Of a stretch of 55,845 nucleotides of DNA, positions 1 through 7,971 are shown one piece after another (positions within the stretch are counted from its first letter, which is position 1; every line of letters starts with the position of its first letter). The position numbers and the translations under genes were made by a program. Origin of the DNA: Gammaproteobacteria bacterium (GTDB lineage: Bacteria; Pseudomonadota; Gammaproteobacteria; Ga0077536). A model generated the notes under the pieces. It saw nothing but the letters and a program-made list of their open reading frames with translations, did no database searches and was not told the DNA's origin. The stretch is from NCBI GenBank assembly GCA_030429865.1, contig JAUIFX010000004.1:1-55845 (forward strand). Direction: 5' to 3'.

Positions 1-798
1 CGCTACGAGCTCCTCGCCGAGGCCGGCTGCCGCGACATCGCCAGCTACAACGACCTGGAGTGGGACGACCTCCGCGATCGCATGAACCCCAAGAGCGAGG
101 AGGAGGAAGCGGGCATCCCGCGCAAGCTGCCCTACATCGTCGTCGTCATCGACGAGCTGGCCGACATGATGATGGTGGTCGGCAAGAAGGTCGAAGAGCT
201 GATCGCGCGTCTCGCGCAGAAAGCGCGCGCGGCCGGCGTACACCTCATCCTCGCGACCCAGCGTCCCTCGGTCGACGTCATCACGGGGCTCATCAAGGCC
301 AACATTCCTAGCCGCATTGCGTTCCAGGTCTCCTCGCGCATCGATTCGCGCACCATCCTCGACCAGATGGGCGCCGAGACCCTGCTCGGTCACGGCGACA
401 TGCTCTACCTGCCGCCCGGCACCGCGATTCCGAACCGCGTGCACGGCGCATTCGTCTCCGACGAGGAGGTGCACAAGGTCGTCGAGCGGCTCAAGAAATC
501 GGGTGAGCCCGAGTACATCGACGCCATTCTCTCGGGCCCGTGCGAGGACGACGGCGGCGCCGGCGGCATGGGCGACTTCGGCGGCGGCGGCGGCGAGCAG
601 GACGAACTCTACGACCAGGCCGTCGCCATCGTCACCGAGACGCGGCGGGCCTCGGTGTCCGGGATTCAGCGCCGCCTCAAGATCGGTTACAACCGCGCCG
701 CGCGCATGGTCGAGGAGATGGAGCGTGCGGGCGTCGTCGGCGAGCTGCAGTCGAACGGCTCGCGCGAAGTGCTCGCGCCGCCGCCGCCGAAGGGCTAG
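1..798 (+). CDS. ftsK: DNA translocase FtsK, C-terminal part (5' end outside window)
   Basis: This is the C-terminal 265 residues of the septal DNA pump that moves the chromosome terminus through the closing septum and activates XerCD. The reading frame is open from base 1, so the membrane, linker and Walker A parts lie upstream of the window. The Walker B segment ([13 protein letters not shown]) and the [19 protein letters not shown] motif are clear. A Gly/Asp-rich linker leads to the gamma winged-helix domain (about the last 65 residues, starting DELYDQAV) that reads KOPS sequences. The protein ends in APPPPKG, normal for the family. The TAG stop lies inside the terminal inverted repeat of the element that follows. 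lolA, rarA and serS downstream give the standard gammaproteobacterial order. Confidence 0.97.
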   Translation, partial: RYELLAEAGCRDIASYNDLEWDDLRDRMNPKSEEEEAGIPRKLPYIVVVIDELADMMMVVGKKVEELIARLAQKARAAGVHLILATQRPSVDVITGLIKANIPSRIAFQVSSRIDSRTILDQMGAETLLGHGDMLYLPPGTAIPNRVHGAFVSDEEVHKVVERLKKSGEPEYIDAILSGPCEDDGGAGGMGDFGGGGGEQDELYDQAVAIVTETRRASVSGIQRRLKIGYNRAARMVEEMERAGVVGELQSNGSREVLAPPPPKG

Positions 799-1067
799 AA
801 CCGGTCTCAAAATTATTCATGGTTGCGTTGGCGCCCAAAAAGCTCGGCTACAAGGCGCAGTGCGCAGGGAATAGTGGTTCTATTGCCAAGCACTGTAACG
901 CTGTAGACGGGCTTTTTGGGTCCAACCCGAAGGGCCGACGGCTGTTTTCGCGCATTTCCGCGTTGCTCGTCGCTCATTTAGCTGCCGCTAAACCACGCTC
1001 CTCGCGCCTTGAACTGCGCGAAAACAGCCGTCGGCGCAGCCACGAATAATTTTGAGACCGGTTCTAG
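795..1067. repeat. 273-bp nested palindromic element (MITE-like) abutting ftsK
   Basis: Terminal inverted repeats of 33 bp (795-827 and 1035-1067) match at 31 of 33 positions. Inside lie two further arms: CCCAAAAAGC at 834-843 pairs with 911-920, and a perfect 21-bp repeat at 934-954 pairs with 1015-1035. Each arm encloses a smaller perfect hairpin (870-874/880-884 and 977-982/987-992). No transposase is encoded. The ftsK stop codon (796-798) is within the left end. The design suggests a non-autonomous mobile or structured-RNA element. No second copy was seen in this window. Confidence 0.75.
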
Positions 1068-1116
1068 TCGCGGTCCGGCCGTGGCAGTGAACCGGCTGGG
1101 GGTGCCCGCGGTCGGA

Positions 1117-1122
1117 TAGACT
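1117..1122 (+). promoter_or_regulatory. putative -10 element for lolA
   Basis: TAGACT lies 31 nt before the lolA ATG and just after the palindromic element. No clear -35 was found. The same hexamer precedes other genes in the window. Confidence 0.4.
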
Positions 1123-1153
1123 GCGCGCCCCTGATTCAACCCGGAACACCGCC

Positions 1154-1783
1154 ATGGCCTCGTCACGTCACCCCGTCTTCGCCTGCGTTCTTGCCGTGGC
1201 CAGCGCCGCGGCCGCCGCCGACAGCGGGGAGGTCGTCAGCTACCTCGACAGCCTGCAGAGTTTCACCGCGAGCTTCACCCAGCAGCGCTACGACGAAGAC
1301 GGCGAGCTGCTCGAAACGCTCGCGGGCGAGGCCTACATCGAGCGCCCCGGACGTTTCCGCTGGGCTTACGGCGAGCCCTACGTGCAGCTCATCGTGAGTG
1401 ACGGCGAGACGCTGTGGATCTACGACGAGGATCTCGAGCAGGTCACGGTCAATACCGTCACCGAGACCGGCGCCGGCTCACCGGCCGCGCTGCTCGGCCG
1501 CGAGAGCGACGTCGCCGCGCACTACGCGATTACGGCGCTGCCGGCAGCCGATGACGGCTACGCGTGGTACCGGCTCGAGTCCAAGGAAGCGACGAGCGAT
1601 TTCAGCGCCATCGCGCTGGGCTTCGCCAACGGCGAGGTGCGCGCGATGCGCCTGACCGACAACCTCGGCCAGCTCACCGCGCTCAGCTTCGACGACGTCG
1701 CGCGCAACCGCGACGTCGACGACGCGTTGTTCCGTTTCGAGCCGCCGGCGGGCGTCGACGTAGTGCAGGGCGCCATGCCCTGA
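1154..1783 (+). CDS. lolA: outer-membrane lipoprotein carrier protein LolA
   Basis: This is the periplasmic chaperone that accepts lipoproteins from LolCDE and hands them to LolB at the outer membrane. It has 209 residues, the usual length. An N-terminal signal peptide (hydrophobic FACVLAVASAAAAA) is followed by the LolA-type start of the mature protein, with LDSLQSFTASFTQ and then RPGRFRWAY, the segment that lines the lipid-binding cavity. The C-terminus contains the typical hydrophobic-Phe pattern ALFRFEPPAGVDV. It sits between ftsK and rarA, as in most Gammaproteobacteria, which supports orthology over a general LolA-like protein. A -10-like TAGACT lies 31 nt upstream. Confidence 0.95.
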   Translation: MASSRHPVFACVLAVASAAAAADSGEVVSYLDSLQSFTASFTQQRYDEDGELLETLAGEAYIERPGRFRWAYGEPYVQLIVSDGETLWIYDEDLEQVTVNTVTETGAGSPAALLGRESDVAAHYAITALPAADDGYAWYRLESKEATSDFSAIALGFANGEVRAMRLTDNLGQLTALSFDDVARNRDVDDALFRFEPPAGVDVVQGAMP

Positions 1784-1846
1784 GCGCGCCGGCCGGTGGC
1801 GTCGGCGGCTTTCCCTGTGCCGCGCGCTGTGCTATCCCTGCGCGCC

Positions 1847-3133
1847 ATGCCGCCGCTCGCCGACCAGCTCCGTCCCGCCAGCCTCGCCGATTTTCACGGC
1901 CAGGCGCACCTGCTCGGCCCCGGCCAGCCGCTGCGGCGTGCGCTCGAGGAGGGCGCGCTGCATTCCATGGTCCTGTGGGGGCCGCCGGGAACCGGCAAGA
2001 CGACCCTCGCGCGTATGCTCGCGGTCAACGCCGGCGCCGCCTTCGTCACGCTCTCGGCCGTGCTGTGCGGGGTCAAGGACATCCGCGCCGCGGTCGAGGC
2101 GGCGCGTGCCGAGCGCGCCAGCGGACGCGCCACGGCGGTGTTCGTCGACGAGGTGCACCGCTTCAACAAGGCGCAGCAGGATGCCTTCCTGCCGCACATC
2201 GAGGACGGCACCATCACCTTCATCGGCGCGACGACCGAGAACCCGGCCTTCGAACTCAACAACGCGCTGCTCTCGCGCGTGCGCGTCTATGCCCTGCGCG
2301 CGCTCGATGCCGACGCGCTGACCGGCATCATCGACCGCGCGCTAGCCGAACTCGGCGCCACGGCGCCGCTCGAGATGGACACGCGCCTGCGCCGGCGCCT
2401 CGCCGAGGTCGCCGACGGCGACGCGCGCCGCGCGCTCAACCTGCTCGAGCTGGCCGCCTCGCTGGCCACCGGCGGCGTGATCGACGAGGCGACCATGAAG
2501 CGCGCCGTCGAAGGCGCCGAGGTGCGCCGTTTCGACAAGGGGCAGGACGACTTCTACGACCAGATCTCGGCGCTGCACAAGTCGGTGCGCGGATCGAATC
2601 CGGACGCCGCGCTGTACTGGTTCGCGCGCATGCTCGACGGCGGCTGCGATCCCAATTTCATCGCGCGCCGCGTCGCTCGCATCGCCTCCGAAGACGTCGG
2701 CAACGCCGATCCGCGCGCGCTCGGCATTGCCATCGACGCGTGGGAAGCGTGGCGCCGTCTCGGTCCGCCGGAGGGCGAACTGGCCATCGCCCAGGCGCTC
2801 GTCTACTGCGCCTGTGCGCCGAAGAGCAACGCGCTCTACAACGCGTTCAACGCGGCCATGGCCGAGGTGCGCGGACGCGGCTCGGACGCGGTTCCGGCGC
2901 ACATCCGTAACGCGCCGACGGCGCTCGCGCGCGCGCAGGGGCATGGCCGTGCCTACCGTTACGACCACGACGAACCCGACGGCTTCGCTGCCGGCCAGAC
3001 CTACTTTCCCGACAGCATGGGGGAGCGTATCTATTACGAGCCGGTCAACCGCGGCATGGAAATCCAGATCGGCGAGAAGCTGCGCCGCCTGCGTGCCGCG
3101 GGGCGCGGGGAGCCGGGGGAGGCGGACGCCTGA
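1847..3133 (+). CDS. rarA: replication-associated recombination protein A (RarA/MgsA)
   Basis: This is an AAA+ ATPase of the clamp-loader family that acts at stalled replication forks and interacts with SSB. Walker A GPPGTGKT is at about residues 45-52, Walker B is in AVFVDEVHRFNK, and sensor 1 is in GATTENPAFE. The C-terminal tetramerisation region contains LYWFARMLDGGCDPNFIARR and ends with PDSMGERIYYEPVNRG, as in orthologues. The ATG at 1847 (PLADQLRPASL) matches the family start; an in-frame GTG at 1796 would add 17 unlikely residues. The stop codon overlaps the crcB ATG by one base, so the two are probably translationally coupled. It has 428 residues from this start. Confidence 0.95.
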   Translation: MPPLADQLRPASLADFHGQAHLLGPGQPLRRALEEGALHSMVLWGPPGTGKTTLARMLAVNAGAAFVTLSAVLCGVKDIRAAVEAARAERASGRATAVFVDEVHRFNKAQQDAFLPHIEDGTITFIGATTENPAFELNNALLSRVRVYALRALDADALTGIIDRALAELGATAPLEMDTRLRRRLAEVADGDARRALNLLELAASLATGGVIDEATMKRAVEGAEVRRFDKGQDDFYDQISALHKSVRGSNPDAALYWFARMLDGGCDPNFIARRVARIASEDVGNADPRALGIAIDAWEAWRRLGPPEGELAIAQALVYCACAPKSNALYNAFNAAMAEVRGRGSDAVPAHIRNAPTALARAQGHGRAYRYDHDEPDGFAAGQTYFPDSMGERIYYEPVNRGMEIQIGEKLRRLRAAGRGEPGEADA

Positions 3134-3516
3134 TGCCGGCGCTCGGCACGCTGGCCCTGGTCGCGCTCGGCGGCGCGCTCGGTGCGGTGCTGCGTTTCCT
3201 GCTATCGAGCGGGGTTGCAGCGCTGTTCGGGCGTGGATTCCCCTACGGCACCCTGCTCGTCAACGTGATCGGTTCTGGCGCCATCGGCATGCTCTACGTG
3301 CTGCTGATCGAACGGCTCCTCGCGGCGCCCGGCTGGCGCGCCTTCCTGGTCGTCGGCCTGCTCGGCGCGTTGACGACGTTCTCGACCTTCTCGCTCGAGA
3401 CGCTGCAGCTGCTCGAAGCCGGGCTCGCCGGGCGCGCCGCGTTGAACGTCGTGCTGAACGTGACACTGTGCCTCGCCGCCTGCTGGATCGGCCTCGTCGC
3501 GATGCGCCAGTGGTGA
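3133..3516 (+). CDS. crcB: fluoride channel CrcB (Fluc)
   Basis: This is a small inner-membrane fluoride exporter that works as an antiparallel dimer. The 127 residues form four hydrophobic helices. Family motifs are visible: GTLLVNVIGSGAIG (conserved Asn in helix 2) and LLGALTTFSTFSLET, which carries the Phe-box and the central Na+ site region. The ATG overlaps the rarA stop. It is followed 34 nt later by a DUF190 gene, a common crcB companion, so this pair is probably a fluoride-tolerance unit. No fluoride (crcB motif) riboswitch was recognised upstream, as expected for a gene embedded in an operon. Confidence 0.95.
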   Translation: MPALGTLALVALGGALGAVLRFLLSSGVAALFGRGFPYGTLLVNVIGSGAIGMLYVLLIERLLAAPGWRAFLVVGLLGALTTFSTFSLETLQLLEAGLAGRAALNVVLNVTLCLAACWIGLVAMRQW

Positions 3517-3550
3517 CTGAACGCGGCCCCGGATGCTTGAGGAGCAGGGC

Positions 3551-3859
3551 ATGAATACCCAGGACGTTTTGATGGTGCGGGTCTACCTCGCCGAGCGCGG
3601 CGGCCAGCTCGAGGCGCTGCTCGATTTCCTGCACGACGAGGCGGGGATCCGCGGCTGGACGGTCTACCGCGGGATCTCGGGCTACGGCAGCTCGGGGCGC
3701 GTGCGCACCGCCTCGCTGGTCGATCTCTCGCTCGACCTGCCGGTCACGGTCGAGTTCTTCGACACGCCGCCGCGTGTCGAAGCGATCCTCGAGCGCCTCG
3801 TCGCTTTCGCCGGCGACGGGCACGTGGTGAGCTGGCCGGCGCGCGCGGCCAGCCGTTGA
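3551..3859 (+). CDS. DUF190 family protein, CrcB partner
   Basis: A small cytosolic protein of 102 residues with a ferredoxin-like PII fold expected for DUF190. It shows the family features LMVRVYLAERGG, an acidic helix, GWTVYRGISGYGSSG and VTVEFFDTPPRVEAIL. Members often sit beside crcB, and a PII-like sensory role is proposed for the family but unproven here. The ATG at 3551 has GAGGAG about 8 nt upstream; the earlier ATG at 3533 overlaps that ribosome site and is less likely. It is the last gene of the rarA-crcB-DUF190 run, ahead of a separate serS promoter. Confidence 0.88.
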   Translation: MNTQDVLMVRVYLAERGGQLEALLDFLHDEAGIRGWTVYRGISGYGSSGRVRTASLVDLSLDLPVTVEFFDTPPRVEAILERLVAFAGDGHVVSWPARAASR

Positions 3860-3921
3860 GCGCCGCGCCGGCATCGCCCGGTCGGCTGACGGAAGCACGG
3901 GCGATCGGCGGCGGGAGGCGG

Positions 3922-5265
<1,344 letters not shown>

Positions 5266-5313
5266 AGAAGCGCGCTCGATCGGCGCGCCCGCCGGCGCGG
5301 CACGGCGCCGGGC

Positions 5314-5667
5314 TCAGCTGCCCGCCGCGCCGGCCTCGTGACCGAGTACGGTCGGGATCGTGGCGTATTCCTTGCGGCTCAGCACGCCATCGTCGTTGGC
5401 ATCGGCATCGGCGAACGTCTGCCGGTCGAGATCGGTGTCCTTGACCTCGTGTCGTTGCAGCATGCCGTCGGCGTTGGCGTCGAGCCGCGTGAAGGCACGT
5501 GCGTCGACCACCTTCGCCGGCGGCGCGGCCGAGCCCTGTTCGAGCGCCTTTTCCGCCTCGTCGGCGATCATGCGCTTGGCGGTGGTTTCGTGTCGTGCTT
5601 CGTCGGCGTGGGCCAGGGTGCCCAGGAAGAGCACGAGCGTGGATAGCATCGGGGCGGGTTTCAACAT
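5314..5667 (-). CDS. secreted EF-hand calcium-binding protein
   Basis: A 117-residue exported protein. The start ATG at 5667 has AGGAGG 7 nt upstream and opens a signal peptide (MLSTLVLFLGTLAHADEA, cleavage after HADA-like site near residue 21). Two EF-hand loops follow: residues 63-74 (D-x-N-x-D-G-x-L-x-x-x-E) and 89-100 (D-x-N-D-D-G-V-L-x-x-x-E), each with the expected Ca2+ ligands. The middle helix is Lys/Glu-rich. It is convergent with serS and alone in its transcription unit. Function beyond probable periplasmic calcium binding cannot be assigned. Confidence 0.85.
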   Translation of the reverse strand: MLKPAPMLSTLVLFLGTLAHADEARHETTAKRMIADEAEKALEQGSAAPPAKVVDARAFTRLDANADGMLQRHEVKDTDLDRQTFADADANDDGVLSRKEYATIPTVLGHEAGAAGS

Positions 5668-6081
5668 GCAAACCTCCTTCTCGTGATTGCGTCGGGCGAC
5701 GACGCTGCAATGCGCGGCGCGGCCCGTTGAACGCAAGGAAGCAGCCTGCGTGCCAACCCGGCCGGCGCCCGCTGCGCGTCTGTGAGCAAGGCGGACGACG
5801 CCCGCCGCGTCGTCGCCCTGTGGTCGCCGTGTAGTGCTTACAAGCCCTTGCAATCGGCGGTCGGCCGAACCGTTGCCGCGCGGCCGTGCGGCCGGCGTGG
5901 GCGCCGTTCGCTTCGCCCGGGGGACCGGGTTGCCGCATCGCCGCTGTCCCTGCCCGGGAACACGGCTGGCGCCCGGCATGCGTCGTCGCCCGGGTAGGGG
6001 GTGGGGGCGGCGTGGCCCGCGCCTTGCAACCTTGCAAGACGTCCCGGTAACCAGGCGGCGGTTCGCCGCGAGGAGGCATTC
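5668..6081. other. 414-bp intergenic region with a short palindrome
   Basis: No convincing gene. Short frames here are Arg/Pro-rich composition artefacts. A 7-bp perfect palindrome CTTGCAA-CC-TTGCAAG lies at 6023-6038, 44 nt before the next gene, and could be an operator. A related half-site CTTGCAA occurs near 5848. Confidence 0.4.
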
Positions 6082-6330
6082 ATGCGCGGATTCGCACTGG
6101 CGGTAAACGCCGAACACCGTTGCGCGGCCGTGGAGTACGGCGACGATCGCTACGCCATCGTCGGCCTTGCCAACCTGCACGACATCGAGCAGGAGGATTT
6201 CGTCGAGGGCGACCTGACGACGCGGGGCGCGGTGGTGCTCTACAACGCCTCGCAGGAACGCAGAGTGGAAGTCGACGTGCGCCGAACGGAATGTACGATG
6301 ATCGAGGCGCTGGCCGAGGCCGAGGCCTGA
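6082..6330 (+). CDS. small conserved-looking hypothetical protein
   Basis: An 82-residue acidic soluble protein with no family I recognise. The ATG at 6082 is preceded by GAGGAGG at good spacing, and the sequence has normal third-position GC bias and balanced composition, so it is likely real. It contains RYAIVGLANLHDIEQEDF and GAVVLYNASQERRVEVDV, predicted as alternating beta strands. It ends 20 nt before the convergent small membrane protein gene. The palindrome at 6023-6038 may regulate it. No signal peptide or membrane segment is present. Confidence 0.6.
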   Translation: MRGFALAVNAEHRCAAVEYGDDRYAIVGLANLHDIEQEDFVEGDLTTRGAVVLYNASQERRVEVDVRRTECTMIEALAEAEA

Positions 6331-6349
6331 ACGCTGGCTCGTCCGCGCT

Positions 6350-6529
6350 TCAGACCAGCCACATCAGCAGCGCGACGAAGCCGCCCACCGCGAGCAGCGG
6401 CAGGATGAAAGCGCGCCAGTCGCCCGGCTCCGCGTCCGGGCTGTGCTTGAGCATGTGGCGGGCCTGCGGAAAGAGCAGGATGAGCAGCATCCCGAGCAGG
6501 ATGGCGGAACCAATCTTCATCCAGTCCAT
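6350..6529 (-). CDS. 59-aa small membrane protein
   Basis: A short gene starting at ATG 6529 with GGAGGA 7-8 nt upstream. The product begins MDWMKIGSAILLGMLLILLF, has a central polar stretch with KHSPDAEPGDWRAF, and ends in a second hydrophobic segment (ILPLLAVGGFVALLMWLV). That gives two transmembrane helices joined by a charged loop. The strong ribosome site, the two clean hydrophobic blocks and the stop right after the second helix argue for a real gene. It lies downstream of the YccA-like gene on the same strand, but a terminator-like hairpin (6556-6582) separates them. Function unknown. Confidence 0.75.
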   Translation of the reverse strand: MDWMKIGSAILLGMLLILLFPQARHMLKHSPDAEPGDWRAFILPLLAVGGFVALLMWLV

Positions 6530-6555
6530 CGTCGTCCTCCCGTGGCCGAGAAAGA

Positions 6556-6582
6556 AAACGGCCCCGCAGAGCGGGGCCGTTT
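6556..6582 (-). terminator. rho-independent terminator of the YccA-like gene
   Basis: AAACGGCCCCGC (6556-6567) pairs perfectly with 6571-6582 around a 3-nt loop. On the minus strand the stem is followed by a T-rich stretch (TTTTCTTTCTC). It lies 22 nt after the YccA-like stop codon and could also work on the plus strand. Confidence 0.85.
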
Positions 6583-6604
6583 CGGCAGCGTGGCGCGTGC
6601 AGAC

Positions 6605-7270
6605 TCAGTCGTTGCTGGCGAAACCGAGCAGGTGCAGCAGGCTGATGAACAGGTTGAAGATGTTCACGTAGAGCTGCACGGTCGCGACGATGTAGTTGTC
6701 GACACCGCCGTTCACCATGCGGCTGGTGTCATAGAGGATGAAACCACTCATCAGCATGACGATCGCCGCGGACAGCGCGAGTGACATCGCCGGAATGGCG
6801 AGGAAGATGTTCAACAGGGCCGCACCGAGCACGACCAGCAGGCCGACGAACAGGAAGCCGCCGAGAAAGCTGAAGTCACGCCGCGTGGTCAGCGCGTAAC
6901 CGGACAGGCCGAGGAAAATCACACCCGTGCCGCCCAGCGCGGTCGCAATGATCTGGGGACCGTTGGCGAGCGACAGGTAGTTGTTGAGGATGGGGCCAAG
7001 GCCGAAGCCCATCAGGCCGGTGATGGCAAAGACCACGGCAAGGCCGGCGGAGGAATTGGCGGTGCGCGGGAGCGCCAGCCACATCAGCAGCATCGCGCCG
7101 CCCAGCGAGAGCAGGTAGGTGATCGGCGGCATCTGCATGAAGACCGAAGCAGTCGCCGTCAAAGCGCTGAACAAGAGCGTCATCGACAACAGCATGTAGG
7201 TGTTGCGCAGCAGCTTGTTCGTGGCCAGTACGCCCGTCTGCGAGCGGGAGTTACTGAGAATGGTCGCCAT
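6605..7270 (-). CDS. yccA: Bax inhibitor-1/YccA family membrane protein
   Basis: An inner-membrane protein of 221 residues with seven hydrophobic segments. Proteobacterial members such as E. coli YccA modulate the FtsH protease; others form pH-sensitive Ca2+ leak channels. Family signatures include the N-terminal LATNKLLRNTYMLLSMTLLFSALTA, GFGLGPILN, and the C-terminal DTSRMVNGG...NYIVATVQLYVNIFNLFISLLHLL, where the conserved Asp pair region lies. The ATG at 7270 has GGAGGT upstream. It is monocistronic, with a promoter at 7360-7387 and a strong terminator after it. The symbol is by family; exact orthology to E. coli yccA is inferred. Confidence 0.93.
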   Translation of the reverse strand: MATILSNSRSQTGVLATNKLLRNTYMLLSMTLLFSALTATASVFMQMPPITYLLSLGGAMLLMWLALPRTANSSAGLAVVFAITGLMGFGLGPILNNYLSLANGPQIIATALGGTGVIFLGLSGYALTTRRDFSFLGGFLFVGLLVVLGAALLNIFLAIPAMSLALSAAIVMLMSGFILYDTSRMVNGGVDNYIVATVQLYVNIFNLFISLLHLLGFASND

Positions 7271-7359
7271 GTTTGTCTACCTCCAGGTATACGTTGCACG
7301 GGCGCCGCAGAGGCGGCCCGATTCATTGGACCACGCCGGGCCCGATAGTTCTATCGAGC

Positions 7360-7387
7360 ATGATAGGGCTGATCCACCAGAATTCAA
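7360..7387 (-). promoter_or_regulatory. sigma70-like promoter of the YccA-like gene
   Basis: Read on the minus strand: TTGAAT (7387-7382), 16-bp spacer, TATCAT (7365-7360), about 90 nt before the ATG. Both hexamers are 4-5 of 6 matches to consensus. Confidence 0.55.
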
Positions 7388-7599
7388 CAGAAACCCTTGA
7401 TATCGCGTGCTTTTGCCCGTTCTGAAGGGGGGCGGATGGTGCGTGATGAACAAATCGTCACGATTTCTCCAGTGGCAAGCCCGAGAGCACGCCGAACCCG
7501 GCCTGTGGGCGGCGCTCCGTGCCAACGCAATGCCCCCGTCACCCGCGCCACGATGCGTGAGCGAACGCCCACAGCGCTGCCGCCCGAAGCGCTCTCGGT

Positions 7600-7605
7600 T
7601 ACAAT
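7600..7605 (+). promoter_or_regulatory. -10 element of tRNA-Ser
   Basis: TACAAT lies 11 nt before the first base of the tRNA, the distance expected for a tRNA promoter. Confidence 0.55.
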
Positions 7606-7616
7606 CCGCCGCCATC

Positions 7617-7706
7617 GGAGAGGTGGCAGAGCGGTTGATTGCACCGGTCTTGAAAACCGGCAAGGGTTAACCCCCTTCGAGGGTTCGAATCCCTCCCTCT
7701 CCGCCA
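7617..7706 (+). tRNA. tRNA-Ser (anticodon UGA)
   Basis: A 90-nt type II tRNA with encoded CCA. The acceptor stem GGAGAGG pairs with 7696-7702, the discriminator is G7703 and CCA is 7704-7706. The anticodon stem CCGGT/ACCGG encloses the loop CTTGAAA with TGA at 7651-7653. A long variable arm and a T-arm with GGTTCGAATCC follow, as in serine tRNAs. Confidence 0.97.
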
Positions 7707-7756
7707 GATACGACAGGGCCCGCAACAGCGGGCCCTGTCGTATCTGGCGGAGAGGG
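7695..7756 (+). terminator. perfect 29-bp palindrome starting inside the tRNA 3' end
   Basis: Bases 7695-7723 are the exact inverted complement of 7728-7756 around the loop AACA. The inner 17 bp would act as a GC-rich terminator of the tRNA transcript. The outer 12 bp copy the tRNA acceptor 3' strand and CCA in inverse orientation, which goes beyond what termination needs. No T-run follows directly. Confidence 0.75.
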
Positions 7757-7784
7757 CGCGCCGATGAGAACCCTTCGGTTCGAC

Positions 7785-7862
7785 AATCTCGCGAAGCGAG
7801 ATTGGACGCCGCAGCGCAGCGGAGGCGCCCCGCAGGGGCGAGAAAACGCAACCAGCGTTTTC
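7785..7862. repeat. row of small perfect hairpins downstream of tRNA-Ser
   Basis: Consecutive stems: AATCTCGC with a GAA loop (7785-7803), CCGC/GCGG (7809-7822), CGCCCC with a GCA loop (7826-7840), and GAAAACGC/GCGTTTTC (7842-7862). The stretch 7757-7971 otherwise holds no gene. It resembles REP-like extragenic sequence. Confidence 0.5.
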
Positions 7863-7971
7863 GAGTCAATCCCTCGGTGGTCGCTTGTCAGGTCAAGGGA
7901 TGACACAGCGGGCCTTGTCGACGCTGGCGGCGCGGGGGGACCCTCGCCGCCGCGGCCGGCATCGTTGGCGG

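Noticed and set aside
540-1166. Frames over the palindromic element reading EPVSKLF on both strands
   Set aside because: They run across the inverted repeats and ftsK or lolA in wrong frames; the matching peptide ends only reflect the symmetric DNA.
5782-5997. Small plus-strand frame in the gap before the 82-aa gene
   Set aside because: No ribosome site and Arg/Pro-rich composition typical of noncoding GC-rich DNA.
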